From: Floccularia luteovirens
Taxonomy: Eukaryota > Basidiomycota > Agaricomycetes > Agaricales > Squamanitaceae
Reading direction: 5' to 3'
Length of the DNA stretch: 64,000 nt
NCBI GenBank assembly: GCA_009739215.1
Contig: VSJF01000013.1
Span: forward strand, 310,001 to 374,000
Shown here: positions 1-12,377 of the stretch, piece after piece
How positions within the stretch are numbered: the stretch's first letter is position 1
Layout: each line of letters begins with the position of its first letter
Made by a program: the position numbers and the translations under genes
The notes under the pieces: model-generated
Databases searched by the model: none
Told to the model about the DNA's origin: nothing
What the model saw: the letters and a program-made list of their open reading frames with translations, nothing else

Positions 1-504
1 CAAAGGAAATCGGCAGATATTGACGATATTGTAACAACTCTTTCCGAATTGTCACTACCCCCAACGACAACGAGTGAAAGCAGTGCATCAGACAAGTCTG
101 CTATTACTGTGATCAAGGGAGGCTCACAAATTCCCCAAAGCGCCATCATCGAAATGACTACGAGGGCAGAATGGCGTGTGGAAAGTTTCGACTGGACGGA
201 GCAGTATCCACAATTATTCTTATCCCAGACACCTCATCACTACCTCGCTGCTCACAAATATGGCAGATTCAGCGAGGTTTACAAACGAAAACTTGACTCT
301 CCAGAGCTTCAGGCAATAAACCGAAATATGCAGCCTAGCATAAAGAAAATGAAAGCTGTTTTGGATGTAATTAAAAGCATTGTCATCGAGCATGGCGAAT
401 CCGGACGATTGAGTTTGGTGTATGCGAATAGGTCAATGAAGCTATACCAAAGGAAGAGTCAGGCCAATTTTTTGCCTAATGCCACGATGAAACTTTTTGA
501 TTGA
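1..504 (+). CDS. C-terminal part of a conserved fungal protein (family often labelled geranylgeranyl pyrophosphate synthetase)
   Basis: The frame is open from the first base to the TGA at 502-504, so the gene starts left of the window; about 167 residues are visible. After a Ser/Thr-rich linker comes the segment GGSQIPQSAIIEMTTR, then YPQLFLSQTPHHYLAAH, then a basic helical stretch. This order recalls the C-terminus of a fungal family that databases often name geranylgeranyl pyrophosphate synthetase. That recognition is from memory, and no polyprenyl synthase motif (DDxxD) is visible here, so I would not take the enzyme name literally. No intron is seen in the visible part. Function unknown; the assignment is tentative. 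Confidence 0.6.
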   Translation, partial: QRKSADIDDIVTTLSELSLPPTTTSESSASDKSAITVIKGGSQIPQSAIIEMTTRAEWRVESFDWTEQYPQLFLSQTPHHYLAAHKYGRFSEVYKRKLDSPELQAINRNMQPSIKKMKAVLDVIKSIVIEHGESGRLSLVYANRSMKLYQRKSQANFLPNATMKLFD

Positions 505-3500
505 ATTTCGAGGCATTTTTTTTTGTATAATGTGCACTCACTGTTTATCAATATTTCTGGAAGTGTGTAAAACGAATTATGTACCCTGTTTGTTAAAATG
601 ATATGTAAATGTATCTTAGTGGCTGTATATATGTCTTTTTGATTGAATCATTTGTAAAGCAACGATGGAGACGTCGACAATTTGTGATGTATATTATTTG
701 TCTTGGAAGCCATAAACTGATAGATACAAATATATATCAGGTATTGTTCCACAACGGTCAATACAACAATTCATGGAGCTGAAAGCCCCCTTTACTTATT
801 CACTGTCCCCTGTATACCTTAGTGCTACTTAGCCACAAGTCTCCCAAACCATATGTACCAAAATCAGCAAACTTGACATGTTTTAGCTTGCTGAGACTGT
901 TATCACTATTCCCCTTTTGTACATCTCCACAATTCCTAGTTTGCATCGAGGCTCTCTCGATGTCATAGACGGTCATTACTTAGTATCAACACCCCATTAT
1001 ATTTACCCAGATTTGTGGAAATATATGTGCCGCGACCATGCTAAAAAAATTACTGAATCCCTGAAACAATAAATTTGCCTTACGGCGTTCCATGCTCAAG
1101 AAGTATTGCCACTACCGGACAAGAAATTTCCGCGTCTCCACGAGGCTTATCATATGTATCTAGGCGTACCTATGCAGCTTGCAATATCTTCTCCTTTCAG
1201 TCTCAACCTGACCGACCATGACCGACCCGTCATCTGATTAATACTCAGTGACTATTGCTCTTTCATCAGGGGAAGCAGACTAAGCTTCAACCTCATCTCG
1301 GTTCTAATACCACCGGTTATCAGGTCTAGTCGGTACGTATCTCTCCAAAAGCGTACCAAAAGAAAGCATATTTGTTTTTATGTCCACGGAAAATTTTCAT
1401 TTTTGATTTCTCCAAATCTTGATCGTGTTTGTTCTCCATCGCCTCCGAAGCTATATTAAATCTAATCCGGACGTTTCTCGGAATTCATTTGGAGGAACGT
1501 TTCATACGTTGTTGATGGCATGTCACACATGGGGTGCAATACCGTCTAGAAGGACAAATTTGTTTCCTTCTGTTGCGACGGTATAATCTTCTAGCACCCC
1601 CGAATCCAATAGGGTAGAGAGTTTCCGCGACCCATTTGTGATATTATGCAGTTGCAGGACGTGGTATCACAAAAGAATGCTCGCTTTATCGTCCATGTTT
1701 GTATCTTACCTTATTAGCAGTGCTTGGAGGACGTTTTGCCGAATACTCCGTAATCTCGATTGAATCAGACGAGCAGTTCTACAACAGATGCCGGCCCTAG
1801 TTCTGAGTATTCGTGGAAGGGGGTCGATAAAGCCATAGTTTGTCTAGATTGTTTAATCTATCCATATGATTCTTGGGACTGAGGTGATATGAGAATACAC
1901 GAGATAGTTTAGTAATGAGTATCTTCACACACACGTTCAAGTTATTAAGAAAACTCACAGCATGGTGGCAATTACATGTAGAGATGTTGATGGATAGAAT
2001 CAAATATAACATCAATAGAAATGCACGAAAGTTCGGTGAGACATATGGAAAAAATAAATTCTCAGCATCATCATCGGATGTTATGATTGACCTCTACGGG
2101 AGAGAAAGGAAACGAGTATTCCTTGTTGACGTTTGACACAAATTCTTGACCAACCGATTTTTTTCTTTTTTCTTTTGAATTGAAACAAACAACGAATATT
2201 GCGGGTCTTCGGAGAAACCGCGGAGTACGCTTGACAAATGGCAAAAAAAATTGCAATTGGCATGTAATAAACCATGTCGATGGCATCAAGTTGCTCGAGG
2301 TTCGAGAGGGCTACGCGTGAATCTCGCTGAAATCAAGTTAGACACTGGTCAAGGGTAAAATCCCATATGCCAACAAAATCAAAGCTTGAGCATATTGATC
2401 ATATTCATCGAGGATTGAGCGGGGTGTCGTATCACGAAGACACGCAAAGAGAGCAATTGAATTGTCCCATTTGGTCATAAAAGACAACGAAGGGAAGATA
2501 CGGTGAAAATCCAAGCTGGGGTAATAAGGATCAAGGATCAAACACTGTTAAATTGCAATGTTCCTTCCGTAAAAACAGGCTTTAGCAATACGACCGCGAC
2601 ATAATTGATACCAGCGCAATACAATTCTTTCCATAAAGAGATTTGATAATATATAGTTCGATATTGACAACGAGCATTTTGATAGTCGAGAACACAAACT
2701 CAATGGGATAAGGGAAGAACGTCATTTTGTCACTATTAGATCGAAGAAACGATAGGTCTACCTTTTCCTGATTCTATTCAGTCCTCGCGTATCAAGAACC
2801 TACACACCAAGGACCAACAACAAAGGAAAAACTTCTTTGAGGGCATTGAGTTTGTATGGCCACGCGAGTTCGGGGATGGGATGGGATTCCACACACAATG
2901 TATCGACAGAAGATACTCGGAGTTTTCGGAAGGTAATCTCACATGGTAGCACAAGTCAGGCGATAATATGGGGAGAGTGAGAGGTGATGGGGGCTCCGGG
3001 TCTACTCGACAACCCGTTGTTACCGAGTGGTGAATGTCATGGGTAAAAAGGAAGTAAAGCGATCAAGAATACAGCACACATGATTTAAAAAAACTTGTTA
3101 TTTGCGGCATTACGGAGGATTGAGACATCTGTCAATGGTGTGAACTTGAGATATACGTGGGCAGTAAGAGTTTCAGACAAGGTTTGTTGTCGAAGACATG
3201 AGGAACGGACGAAATTGACACATGGAAGAATCCACCTCTCAGAACCATACTTTCTGTAATGGGTAGCATCAAGGCCAAGACAAAGACATATATGTCAAAG
3301 AAGTGAAGATCGAAGACTCACCATCAACACCTTTCGGTTACTCTTCACGTTAAAGTTTCCTACCAGTTGATAAAGTCAGTTTACCTGAAGAAGTCTTTCT
3401 CCTTCGACCACGAAATGATATATATAATAATGGGGTCAGAAGGAAGGCAGCGGAGGAATCCGCATAGGATTTTATGCGCTCTCGGTAGTAGAGTCCATTA

Positions 3501-4287
3501 GACTCTTGACATCTGTAATTGTCTCATCAAGCTCATTGCTGAAAAATGGTGAAAAAAAGCAGAAAGAATACCAGGTGAATAGATGCAAAAGTTGACCGAC
3601 AAACATCGCTATGCACTAGTGGAGATATCCATTGTAACCTTCTTGTGATTGATTCAATTCGAGCTTGTAATCCCCGACTGCATGCATTGTGTCTTGTGGT
3701 GGGTTTTGAGTAACATTTCGGCCGTACCTGGAGTGCCTGGGAAAATGTTCAAAATACTTCTTGTCACGTGGCACGTCACAAGATCACATTTTTTTTATCA
3801 TTGCAAATCTATGCTTTGTCAACCCTCGAAGGGAGTATTTCAAAAAAATTCTGTTGTAAAACAGCCTGGAGTGTTGATAATAGAATTACACAATAAGACG
3901 TAGTCATTATGAGACAAACCCTTGAAAAATCGACTGAAAAAATGTCCACTTCAGTAACTGCAAGTTCAAGAAAATATCCGGTATTCTGTGATATATCATA
4001 ATGACAAGTCATGCAAGGTAAAGGTATGTAAGTAATGAGGAAAGTGGGTGTAGTAGGAAGGTTCAATTGGAGTGGCAAAAAGTGGCAGCAAAGTTGGGAT
4101 AAATAGAAAAGAAAAATGCTGTCCAAAAGGTCCTACTTGTTGGCCATCAAGGAACGTGTAAATCAAAGAAACACGATGTCGCCAAAAGAAAGAATAAAGG
4201 AATGAAACGCCCACATTAAAAAAAGTACCAAGCATTACATGACCATCACCTAAGCCAAATGCGACCATCACCTTTGCTTTCGATCAT
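505..4287. other. Gene-poor AT-rich stretch
   Basis: About 3.8 kb without a gene I can support. Only short open frames under about 105 codons occur, on both strands and often overlapping each other. None shows a recognisable domain or can be spliced into a convincing longer product. Two minus-strand pieces look slightly more protein-like: around 2338-2541, and a roughly 40-codon frame near 3482-3609 containing NELDETITDVKSLMDS. Neither could be linked to further exons. No tRNA-like element or clear transposon ends were seen. Confidence 0.5.
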
Positions 4288-5186
4288 CTATAGTGTAACA
4301 ATTCCAACAACAGCCAAGACAATCCCAAATGCACCTGTCCCCACAACTGACCACCTCAATGATGGTTGTGCATCATTAGACCGTCTGATATTCCCTGTTG
4401 TGGTACTGTCTTCTGTTACTGGGGCTGTGACATTTCGGAGAAGTCGGGTCGGCAGCATCTGCGGAGAAGCCGATACTTGGAATTGTGGTGCAAGTGGAGC
4501 ACCGTCGAATTGGAAAAGATGTAGTTTGAAACCTGTGGTGGGATCTTGGAATATACGCCATTGTGTATATATCTCTGTGACGTTGTAGTCCTCGATGAAG
4601 TTGGATTGTGCAGCACAGGTGTCCTGAATTTGTTGATAACCGTCCCCAAGGGGTGTCATCAATATAGAGCCGTTAGCTAGCAAATTGTATGTGCCATGGA
4701 CCCAGCCAATGACGCCAGTAATGCAAGTTGGTTCTGACCCTAATAACATACTTTTCTTAATGGATAGATAAGAGGGGATTGGTGTTATACCCACCGTTGC
4801 CATTAAAGCGATAGCGTGCGATTTCATAGAAGCCATCATCAGAGCTGACATGAAACGATTCATCGCTGTGTCAATAATATACTGCGAGACACTCACAATG
4901 AATACGATATTCCTGTTGTTTTGGGATAGGTGAAGGACATGTTTGAAGGGTTGGCAAAGCCCTTTCGATCATTAAAGTATTGATAATCGCACTTAATTCA
5001 CATTATAGTTGATATACTCACAGGTCCTGTAACAACGGCCTTGCTTCCTGAGCTCCAAGTGCCTACTATCGATGTAGCGTTGTGTATTGCGTCGTATACA
5101 ATAACTTCTTGACTGGGATCATTTTGAGCGAATGCTTGTGGTGCCACTGACGCAAGCAGCAGGGTGACGAGTGATGGAATAAGCAT
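4288..5186 (-). CDS. ROT1: ROT1-like ER folding chaperone
   Basis: Four exons (5186-5022, 4961-4897, 4844-4795, 4739-4288) sum to 732 nt, 243 residues. Rot1 is a fungal ER membrane chaperone needed for glycoprotein folding and beta-1,6-glucan wall synthesis. Visible: an N-terminal signal peptide (MLIPSLVTLLLASVAPQAFA), the conserved segment ATSIVGTWSSGSKAVVTG, then NPSNMSFTYPKTTGISYSF, GVIGWVHGTY, DGYQQIQDTC and FKLHLFQFDGAPLAPQF. A C-terminal hydrophobic segment would anchor it with its bulk in the lumen. Several N-x-S/T sites fit a lumenal protein. Length matches the family (about 240-260). All three introns are short and GT-AG. Intact; confident. Confidence 0.93.
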
Positions 5187-5745
5187 GAAAGATGAGAAAT
5201 GGGTATGAAGGGACCTGGATGCTGGATGGAGTGGTGTGGAGGATGAAAGTTACGGAGGGGAATAAAGATATGAGAAAACAAAGGGGCTTTCGTTCACGAC
5301 CAACGATGACAACAACCAGAACGAGGGTAGTTTTTGTTTGGTTCTGTTTGGTTACAGAGAAATCTTTATTTGTTCGGCCGTTGCCTGTGCTACTCCACGG
5401 CAACATGTGCTGTGCTCTGACCGCAGTCGACATCCGTTACAGCCACTGACAGTACCATGAACGTTAAAGAAAGACATAATGGTGATGGTAATACAGACAA
5501 TACGGGATGAGCAAAATGTAGACCGCTTTCTCATACACTGGTAAGCAGCTTTTTTGGCTAACAAAATTTAGTGTTGCTAATGGAACATAAATACAAGTGA
5601 TTTCAATGTATGATTCCACGACGAGAATCCAACGTGGAACATCTGCACGACCTCGGCATGTTCATTTACCGAACTTGTCCCAAGGTTTGCGCCAAGATAT
5701 TAGGGCATCCATAAGAGACAAAGCCAGATGGTAACATAACACCCA

Positions 5746-7011
5746 CTAATCCTTCTTCAGTTCTCGCCGAATAACGAATACGCGCTCTCCATCATCAGTC
5801 GCGGTCGTTTCTTGCACACCGCGTAAACCCTGTAATCCTTGGACTGCCGGGCTACCCTTTGCTAAGACAACATACATCTCAAGACCATCACCGACCTGAC
5901 AGATTTGACAACATCAATATCTGCGTTAGATATGAAATCAAATAAACAAACAGACTGACCTCAATATGCCTTTCTGTTGCACTTGTAAATGAATCGATGA
6001 CAAGCGAAAGAACCGTTGATAACGGAAGATGAGTAGGGAATGAAGTTCCGGGTGCTGGGGTTTGATTCTTGAAATAAATCTTTAAAATAAAAATAATAAA
6101 CCGGTGATATTAGCACCGAGAGAACACAATTGGAAAAAAGGCGCGGGAATAAATCGGGAAAGGATCGGATACCGCCTGCAGACGAGAGGGTGACACGGGA
6201 CCGCAATGCAAACACAGAGTTCGCGCGTCAAATTCGGGAAGCAATGCAACTAAGCCGAGAGAGACTCTAACTGACCTGATTATCCAAGAAAGGCTGGACG
6301 AGAGCCTGTGCTGCACCCGCGGCGCGACATGTTTCGCGCTCGTACGAACCAACTGGATCAAACGAGTATACGGCTCCAGTACCTGAAGGAGAAGGGTAAG
6401 GTAAGCATCAGAAATCAGCTCCAACCAGATGACAAGGATAGGGAATATATTGATGACAATTTTGCCGAAATTTAGAAGATAAATGTATAGAGTAGTGAAT
6501 CGAAGACACATACCGTCTTCTTCGATGCCTCCTAGGATATTGTAAACGTAGTAAGGGAAAAACCGACGGGCATAGAGCATCGTTTGGATGAGACGTGCGA
6601 TCGCGCGAATAGGCATATCTTTTGCATGAGCGTGTCGATACCACTGTAAGAGAGTTAAATCCAGAGTGGGGTAGATATAGTATGAACCGCACCTCTAAAC
6701 GTTGTCTGACTTTCTTGACAAACATGTTTCCATCGGCTGAAAAACCGTTGACAGCAAGCACGGCTTTGTCTGTTCTGGTAGATCGTAATAAATGGGTCAG
6801 ACGAGGGAGCGATGATGGAGAATAATCAAACAAACAGTCGGAAAACCTTTGGTGCGTAACGTGTCTGAATCATATAGCCTTCACTCTGTCTTGTGTCGCT
6901 TGCGATGACGCTATAATCAGCACCTGCGATGGCGAGGATTGTTCCGCCATTTTCTGTGTAGGGGTTGAAAGCTTGTTGGATTGGTTGAGCGATGGTAACC
7001 ATGTCTGGCAT
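5746..7011 (-). CDS. PRE7: 20S proteasome subunit beta type-6 (PSMB1/Pre7 family)
   Basis: Six exons (7011-6836, 6774-6693, 6643-6514, 6382-6276, 6079-5960, 5895-5746) give 765 nt, 254 residues. It is a non-catalytic beta subunit of the 20S proteasome core. Diagnostic segments are [85 protein letters not shown] and the C-terminal [19 protein letters not shown] block. The mature N-terminal Thr nucleophile of catalytic subunits is absent, as expected for beta-6. The first ATG (7011) gives [10 protein letters not shown]; the second Met, 9 nt downstream, is an alternative start. The reading phase is clean across all five introns. Confidence 0.95.
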
Positions 7012-10000
7012 GAGTGTATGAGAGCGAGAGAAAGGGAGAGCGATAAGAAATGGGAGTATATATAACGACGCAAAGAGGGCTAAGGCAGGACGAGGAAGAG
7101 GCCGCGTAATGTCACGTTAGACTGAAATGCGCGTCCTCGCGTGGGAACTCTTGATGCGTTCCTCCGAGTATTTTCCCCGGTCGGTCTCTTCGTGTGTGTT
7201 GGCCATAAAATCATCGTAGGTCGATACTCTCTGTCACCGCGGCGTTTCTTAGCCCTGAATACCATACAACTCCAATTCCTCTAATTACTACAAACTCTCT
7301 TTTCTCTCCACGTCTTCCGACTACTCTCCGTTCTTCGTAACTCTCGTATTCTTAAAGTCAATTTTGTATTACTTATGCACATGTTCACCCTTGTGGCCCT
7401 CATGATGCTTCTCTAACGAAAATAGTTAGCAATGTTGATCACTACTTATCCAACTCTGCGGATACTCGGAACGTGTCATTCCTCCTCTGCTGTCCTTTCC
7501 TCTCTGTTCCTGCTCCTTTATCTATCGCTTCCGCCAACCCTGTTTCATCTATCTCGATGTCCACCACTTTTCATCCACAAATATGCTATATTAATCTTCA
7601 CTTTACTGGTTTTTGGGTAGGTCACGTCGAAAATCCTAATCCATCCTTTCGAACACTATTTTTCCGATGCAACGAGTTGATTGGGTACCCCCTCTCTGTC
7701 GAGTCCCTCCCACCGTCTCCCATCCGACTCCCACGTCCTTTCACCATGCGTGGGTGACGATTACCGAGAACATCCCTAAGACTCACACGCAACATCATAA
7801 CCTGTTCTCAGTTGAAGATTCGACTTCCTTCCGATCCTACCATCTATTTTTCTACGCCTGCCTCATTCGGTCACCTCCTGCCCTAATTTTGGATCAATAT
7901 GTGGACGTCAAGTTTGAGATGACGTTCCTCTCCGCCAGTCTGTTCATCTTGTGGGTCAATCAGCAAATCCATACCTTCGTTTCTGTTTTTTTGGCCAGAT
8001 GACAATCTCTACCCACCTTTGGACCGATTAGAACTCCAGGTCTAATTAACCATCATCCAGGTAGCAGATTTGTTAGACGCAAAAACTCACTTTCAGTTTG
8101 TTTTTAACAAATGGAATTCTAGCAACTCAAAGGATATACACGGGTTGTAAATGTGCTGACTTTGCGCTGTCAGTCTAGAGATATCACAGGCAGTGTCTGG
8201 TAGTCAAAGTCACAATTTCCATTTTTATGCGCAGTAATCAATCGCTATTATGGATCATTCTCTGTCATCCTTTTTTTTCCGCGCTCCCTCGTATCAAATG
8301 CTTTTGCATGCTCGTCCTGCACAAACTCCATCCACACGTGTTGAAAAGATCGTAAACAACGGCACCAGATTACTTATGACCAGTTTGGTTCGGCACCGCT
8401 TTACATGTGACTGGCACCATTCCTGATCACTCCCCCACAATATGCTTCATCAGCTGAAAGGCTCTTTAATCATATCCTACTCGGTATCTATGCTCAGATG
8501 GGATGACCTTGTTCTAACGCTCGCCCAAAACCAAGTATATACTTTCAAATCTATCTATAATACATCAGCGCCTTCACCCATGGTTAGGTAAAGTCCACCC
8601 TCCCTTCCTCCCCTCTTTAGGGAAGATAGCTGATAATCATACACGTATACTCTTCGCAAGCCACTTTGCTTCCCTCAAGGAATGTCCGACCTTCTGCAAT
8701 TTAAACGTCTCTGTTAACAGAAATAAATGCGCGTGTTCGTTAATCCGTTATATTTACTTACTAAAGGCTTCAGTCCTCGGTAATTCGTCTTGCTACATGC
8801 CGGAATGCAAACTACACGATTCGTTCACCCTTTACGTGAATGCTCTTCAAAATCTATTTTGGGTTTCTGCGGGGTTTCCTGATCCATTCCCATGACAGAA
8901 TATTTTCTATTTTTTTCACACCTGGAAAATGCGCATCATCCGCGGCAAGAAATGCCTTGCCGAAGGCCGTTTAGCTCTAATTCGCTCCTTTCCCATCAAG
9001 CGGGTGATATTTGCATGAGGACTTGTATTGTTCTCTACGCAACATATAATATGAAGGTCTCACCACTAGCCCAGGTAACTGGAAACATCAAGGTCCAATG
9101 TAAGAAGCCTAACTGTAAACCGTCACCGCCCTAAGAGATGTCTTCGAAGGTCGTCTGCCTTGTATTTTTTTTTAGTTTTGTTATAAACCATGTCTAACAA
9201 GCTTTTCATCAAGTTCTACAGTCGTTCGATGGTAGTAGGGGGCTTCTAGTCCTATCTCACGGTATCATCTAATTGGCATCTTCTAAGAATTGGCCGACAG
9301 ACCCTTCTTACTTCTCAATCCGCAGCTCCTCACGTGGACCATTTTCTGTTACGTTGCCTTATGATGGAAAAAAAGCGTATGTTTCGCATAATCCGCATCA
9401 AAAACACCTTCATTACTTCTGGCTGCTCGCGCCCTGATGGCCGTTGGTCATTTGGTGCTTTGCTTTGCTACGTTACTGTTTCTTGTTCTTGTCAGAAGCT
9501 TCGATCTTATGCCCAGTTACCTCTCCCCACCCCACCCCCACCCTCTCCTTGCAAGCAACTCAGGAGTTATGAGGCCGAATATGAATCGGTAGAAGTAGAA
9601 GAAGGATTGACTACCCCACTCTGTCCCTACTGCTCCACTTCATCGTCTTCGACTTGAAAAGCGTCCGAGAATTATAGGTCTAATCCGAGGAACCCGTAAA
9701 ACATATGTACCCTATTTCCCTACTCAAGATTCATTTTATGTTGTCGGGCACCTACGAACCATCCGATAGTACCCTTTCTCCACCTATCTCTAAAAATGAA
9801 CTTTAGTGTCATCGGACCCGCTGGGGTCTTGGCAATTCATATCTATGATTTGAAGGTATATTTGGCTGGCAGTTTCCTTTATCTTGTTGGCAGAGAACTA
9901 TGTTGAGAGTCCCTTAACTGTGCAAAAATATAAGAAGTAGTCGTGTAATAAAAGTAAATGATATTGTTTTATTGTTTACAGTGAATGAAGGCAGGCAAGG

Positions 10001-10060
10001 TGTACATCCCTTTATTAATTTTAATACTCGAGCCGATGCCAGCATTTACCAAGGGAATTC
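7012..10060. other. Long CT-rich intergenic region
   Basis: About 3 kb between the PRE7 start and the SDR array. The plus strand is pyrimidine-rich, especially 7240-8000, and carries overlapping short frames (7432-7620, 7473-7757, 7667-8002, 9334-9657) with no recognisable domain. The 9334-9657 frame has a Pro-rich run and a Ser/Thr tail, but nothing supports it as a gene. An unusually long 5' leader or a non-coding transcript is possible. The right end (about 9776-9860) repeats sequence found at about 11624-11703, so it belongs to the SDR duplication. Confidence 0.45.
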
Positions 10061-10102
10061 ATTACTATTCCAATCGTAGAAACGACCTGTGATGCCATTC
10101 AA

Positions 10103-11010
10103 TTAGATCTGCCTCTTAAGATCAGAGATAAAAACATCTTCACCTGTGGGTCCATCCTTGTCCAACAATGCATGGGGTACAATCGACTCAGCACCTTCAC
10201 GAACAGTCTTTCCTCCCTCCCCGAAGTTATTCAACTTCGTCGACGTGAATCCAGGCGTAACCGTGTTCACCTTGATACCATCTCCTTTCAACTCATACGC
10301 CAATGCGATAGTGTACGAGTTGGCCGCGGCTTTACTTGTGTTATAAGCTGTGACATGAAGAGTGGAATCTGGTCTGGACATGAACGAATTGGAAGCCATG
10401 TCTGTGGATACGTTCGTGATAACACCTTGTTTCGAGGCGCGTAGGAGAGGAATGAATGCTTGAGTGGTTTGAACGAGTCCGAAAAAGTTTGCTTCGAATG
10501 CGGTGCGGAGCGTGTCGAGTGAGACTGTTAAAGCGTTCTGATTCTGGTCCAGTAGACCAACACCTGGAAGGGCCCGATTGCATATAGTAAGTAATAACGC
10601 GCGATAGTAGTGAGGGATGCAATTACCTGCATTGTTTACTAGGACATCAAGGTGTCCTTCATTCCGTTGGATAAGATCCTTCGCAGCATTGATCGTAGAG
10701 ATATCGGTGACATCAATTCGTACGAATTTTACATTCAAGCCGTCGTTCTTCAATTTGGATCTGATGATAACCAAAATATCAGAATGTAGTATGATCAATA
10801 CTGGTAGGGAAGAGGTCATACTGTGCTTCGAGTCCAGCTGCTTCATTCCTTGCTGCTAAATATACGACGTGTCCCTTTTCTGCAAGGATACGGACGATCT
10901 CAAAACCGATACCTGTGTTCGAGCCTAACATAAGGTTAGTAAACTGCTCAAGAATTTGTGCTTATACTGCTATCCGGCAGCCTACCTGTTACGAGGATAA
11001 CTTTTGACAT
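10103..11010 (-). CDS. Short-chain dehydrogenase/reductase, copy A (C-terminally truncated)
   Basis: Four exons (11010-10986, 10924-10822, 10760-10627, 10563-10103) give 240 residues. Classical SDR, NAD(P)H-dependent; substrate unknown. The Rossmann glycine motif TGSNTGIG is at residues 8-15, NNAG is split by the third intron, and the active-site pair is Y-N-T-S-K. Exon sizes 25, 103 and 134 nt are identical to copy B. It ends about 15-20 residues early: relative to copy B, one base has been gained and one lost around 10090-10110, and the shifted stretch between them exposes a TAA. The ancestral tail (GITGRFY...) can still be read beyond the stop. The core fold and catalytic residues remain, so it may still work. 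Confidence 0.82.
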
Positions 11011-12377
11011 TGTTGTGTTACTTGTTGAACCTTTGGGATGCGAGGAATTCGATGCAACTGGGATGAGCTTAACTTGATCTTTATAGTTGTCTCAAGTCCC
11101 TATATTCGACAATGATGACATGATACATGTCCCATGTGGTTACATAGTGAAGCGAAGAAACTTTGTTTGCCCACGCAATTTTCGATGCCGTCGTGTATAC
11201 GCGTCCAGTACTCAACGAGACGGCTTTTTAATGTGAGCATTTGGATTCAAATTCGTTTGATGCCGTTTCTGACGTGGATAATTGATAGCATGAATCACGG
11301 CTTTCGAATGCATAATGTGTTCGGCAAAATATTACAGCATATTCACCAACTCTGCACATAACAATAACATTGTAGCCTTCGCCAACGGATATTTTCCTAC
11401 CGTACCACGCAATAAATCTGTAAAGAGTTACATAAAATGTCATCACAATTGACCAAAGCATAAAGACTTTCGTAAAGTCTTCTACCCTCTGAGACCGTTC
11501 ACAGCCGCTTTTCGGAAACCAATCCTTTGAATAAATAAATAAAAACCACTGATTCCTCCAATCATCTTCCTTCTCGAATTACGTAGTGCAACGGATACTG
11601 ATGAACGATCCAAAAGTACCGCTCCATCACCTACCTCTGAAAATGAGTTATTCCTCATCGGTACCTCTCTGACGTCTTGGCAATTTATGTCTATGATTTG
11701 AAGTAGAGTCGGGATATACTCTAATGGCACTTGAGATAAAATGACCAAAAATTACTTTGGTGCAAAAATTATTATTATTTATTCATTTATCTGTTGATTG
11801 TATTGAGAACCAGTCTCTATCCCACACTCCCATAGGAGACCTCAATTGCGTGTCACTTGAAGTTACCCGTGAGATCTATTTCAGGGTCAAAGGTTTACTG
11901 GTATGTACTTCTAAGTGTTGTGAAGACTTCTGGCCCCTGGTCCTTACTGTGATTTGAGTGTGCCTGCTATTCTGAATATTTTTTGAATATTAAGGCCTAA
12001 TATGCCAGCAGACGAGACAGACTGAAGACATCTACGTCCAGGAATCAACGTTCAACATCAACCTTGAAACTTTCGTCAGCTTTTCAGCGACTGCGGCCAA
12101 TAGTTTTCCCTTAAATAAATCTCCTGTACTAGTGTCTGTCGCCTTCACTCACCTGTAAGTTTCATCCGCCCTGAGCTGATATTCTATCTCATTCTTAACG
12201 TTCAAAAAGTACACATGTATATACTTTAGTTGAACCGAAACTCACAGACGTTATCAGGTGGAAAAAATGTGGAAGCGACCACCTCCGCTTCTCAAACTCT
12301 GCTATTCTTTACCGACAGAAGCGTTTAGGCGTTTACACGTTGCATTGTTCATTCGATATCTGAGTCGATACCACTGT

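Noticed and set aside
2250..2340. Possible tRNA B-box-like GGTTCGA stretch near 2298
   Set aside because: The following bases do not fit a B box, and no cloverleaf with an A box can be formed.
10146..10444. Plus-strand open frames inside SDR copy A
   Set aside because: Antisense shadows of conserved SDR exons; the minus-strand reading carries all family motifs.
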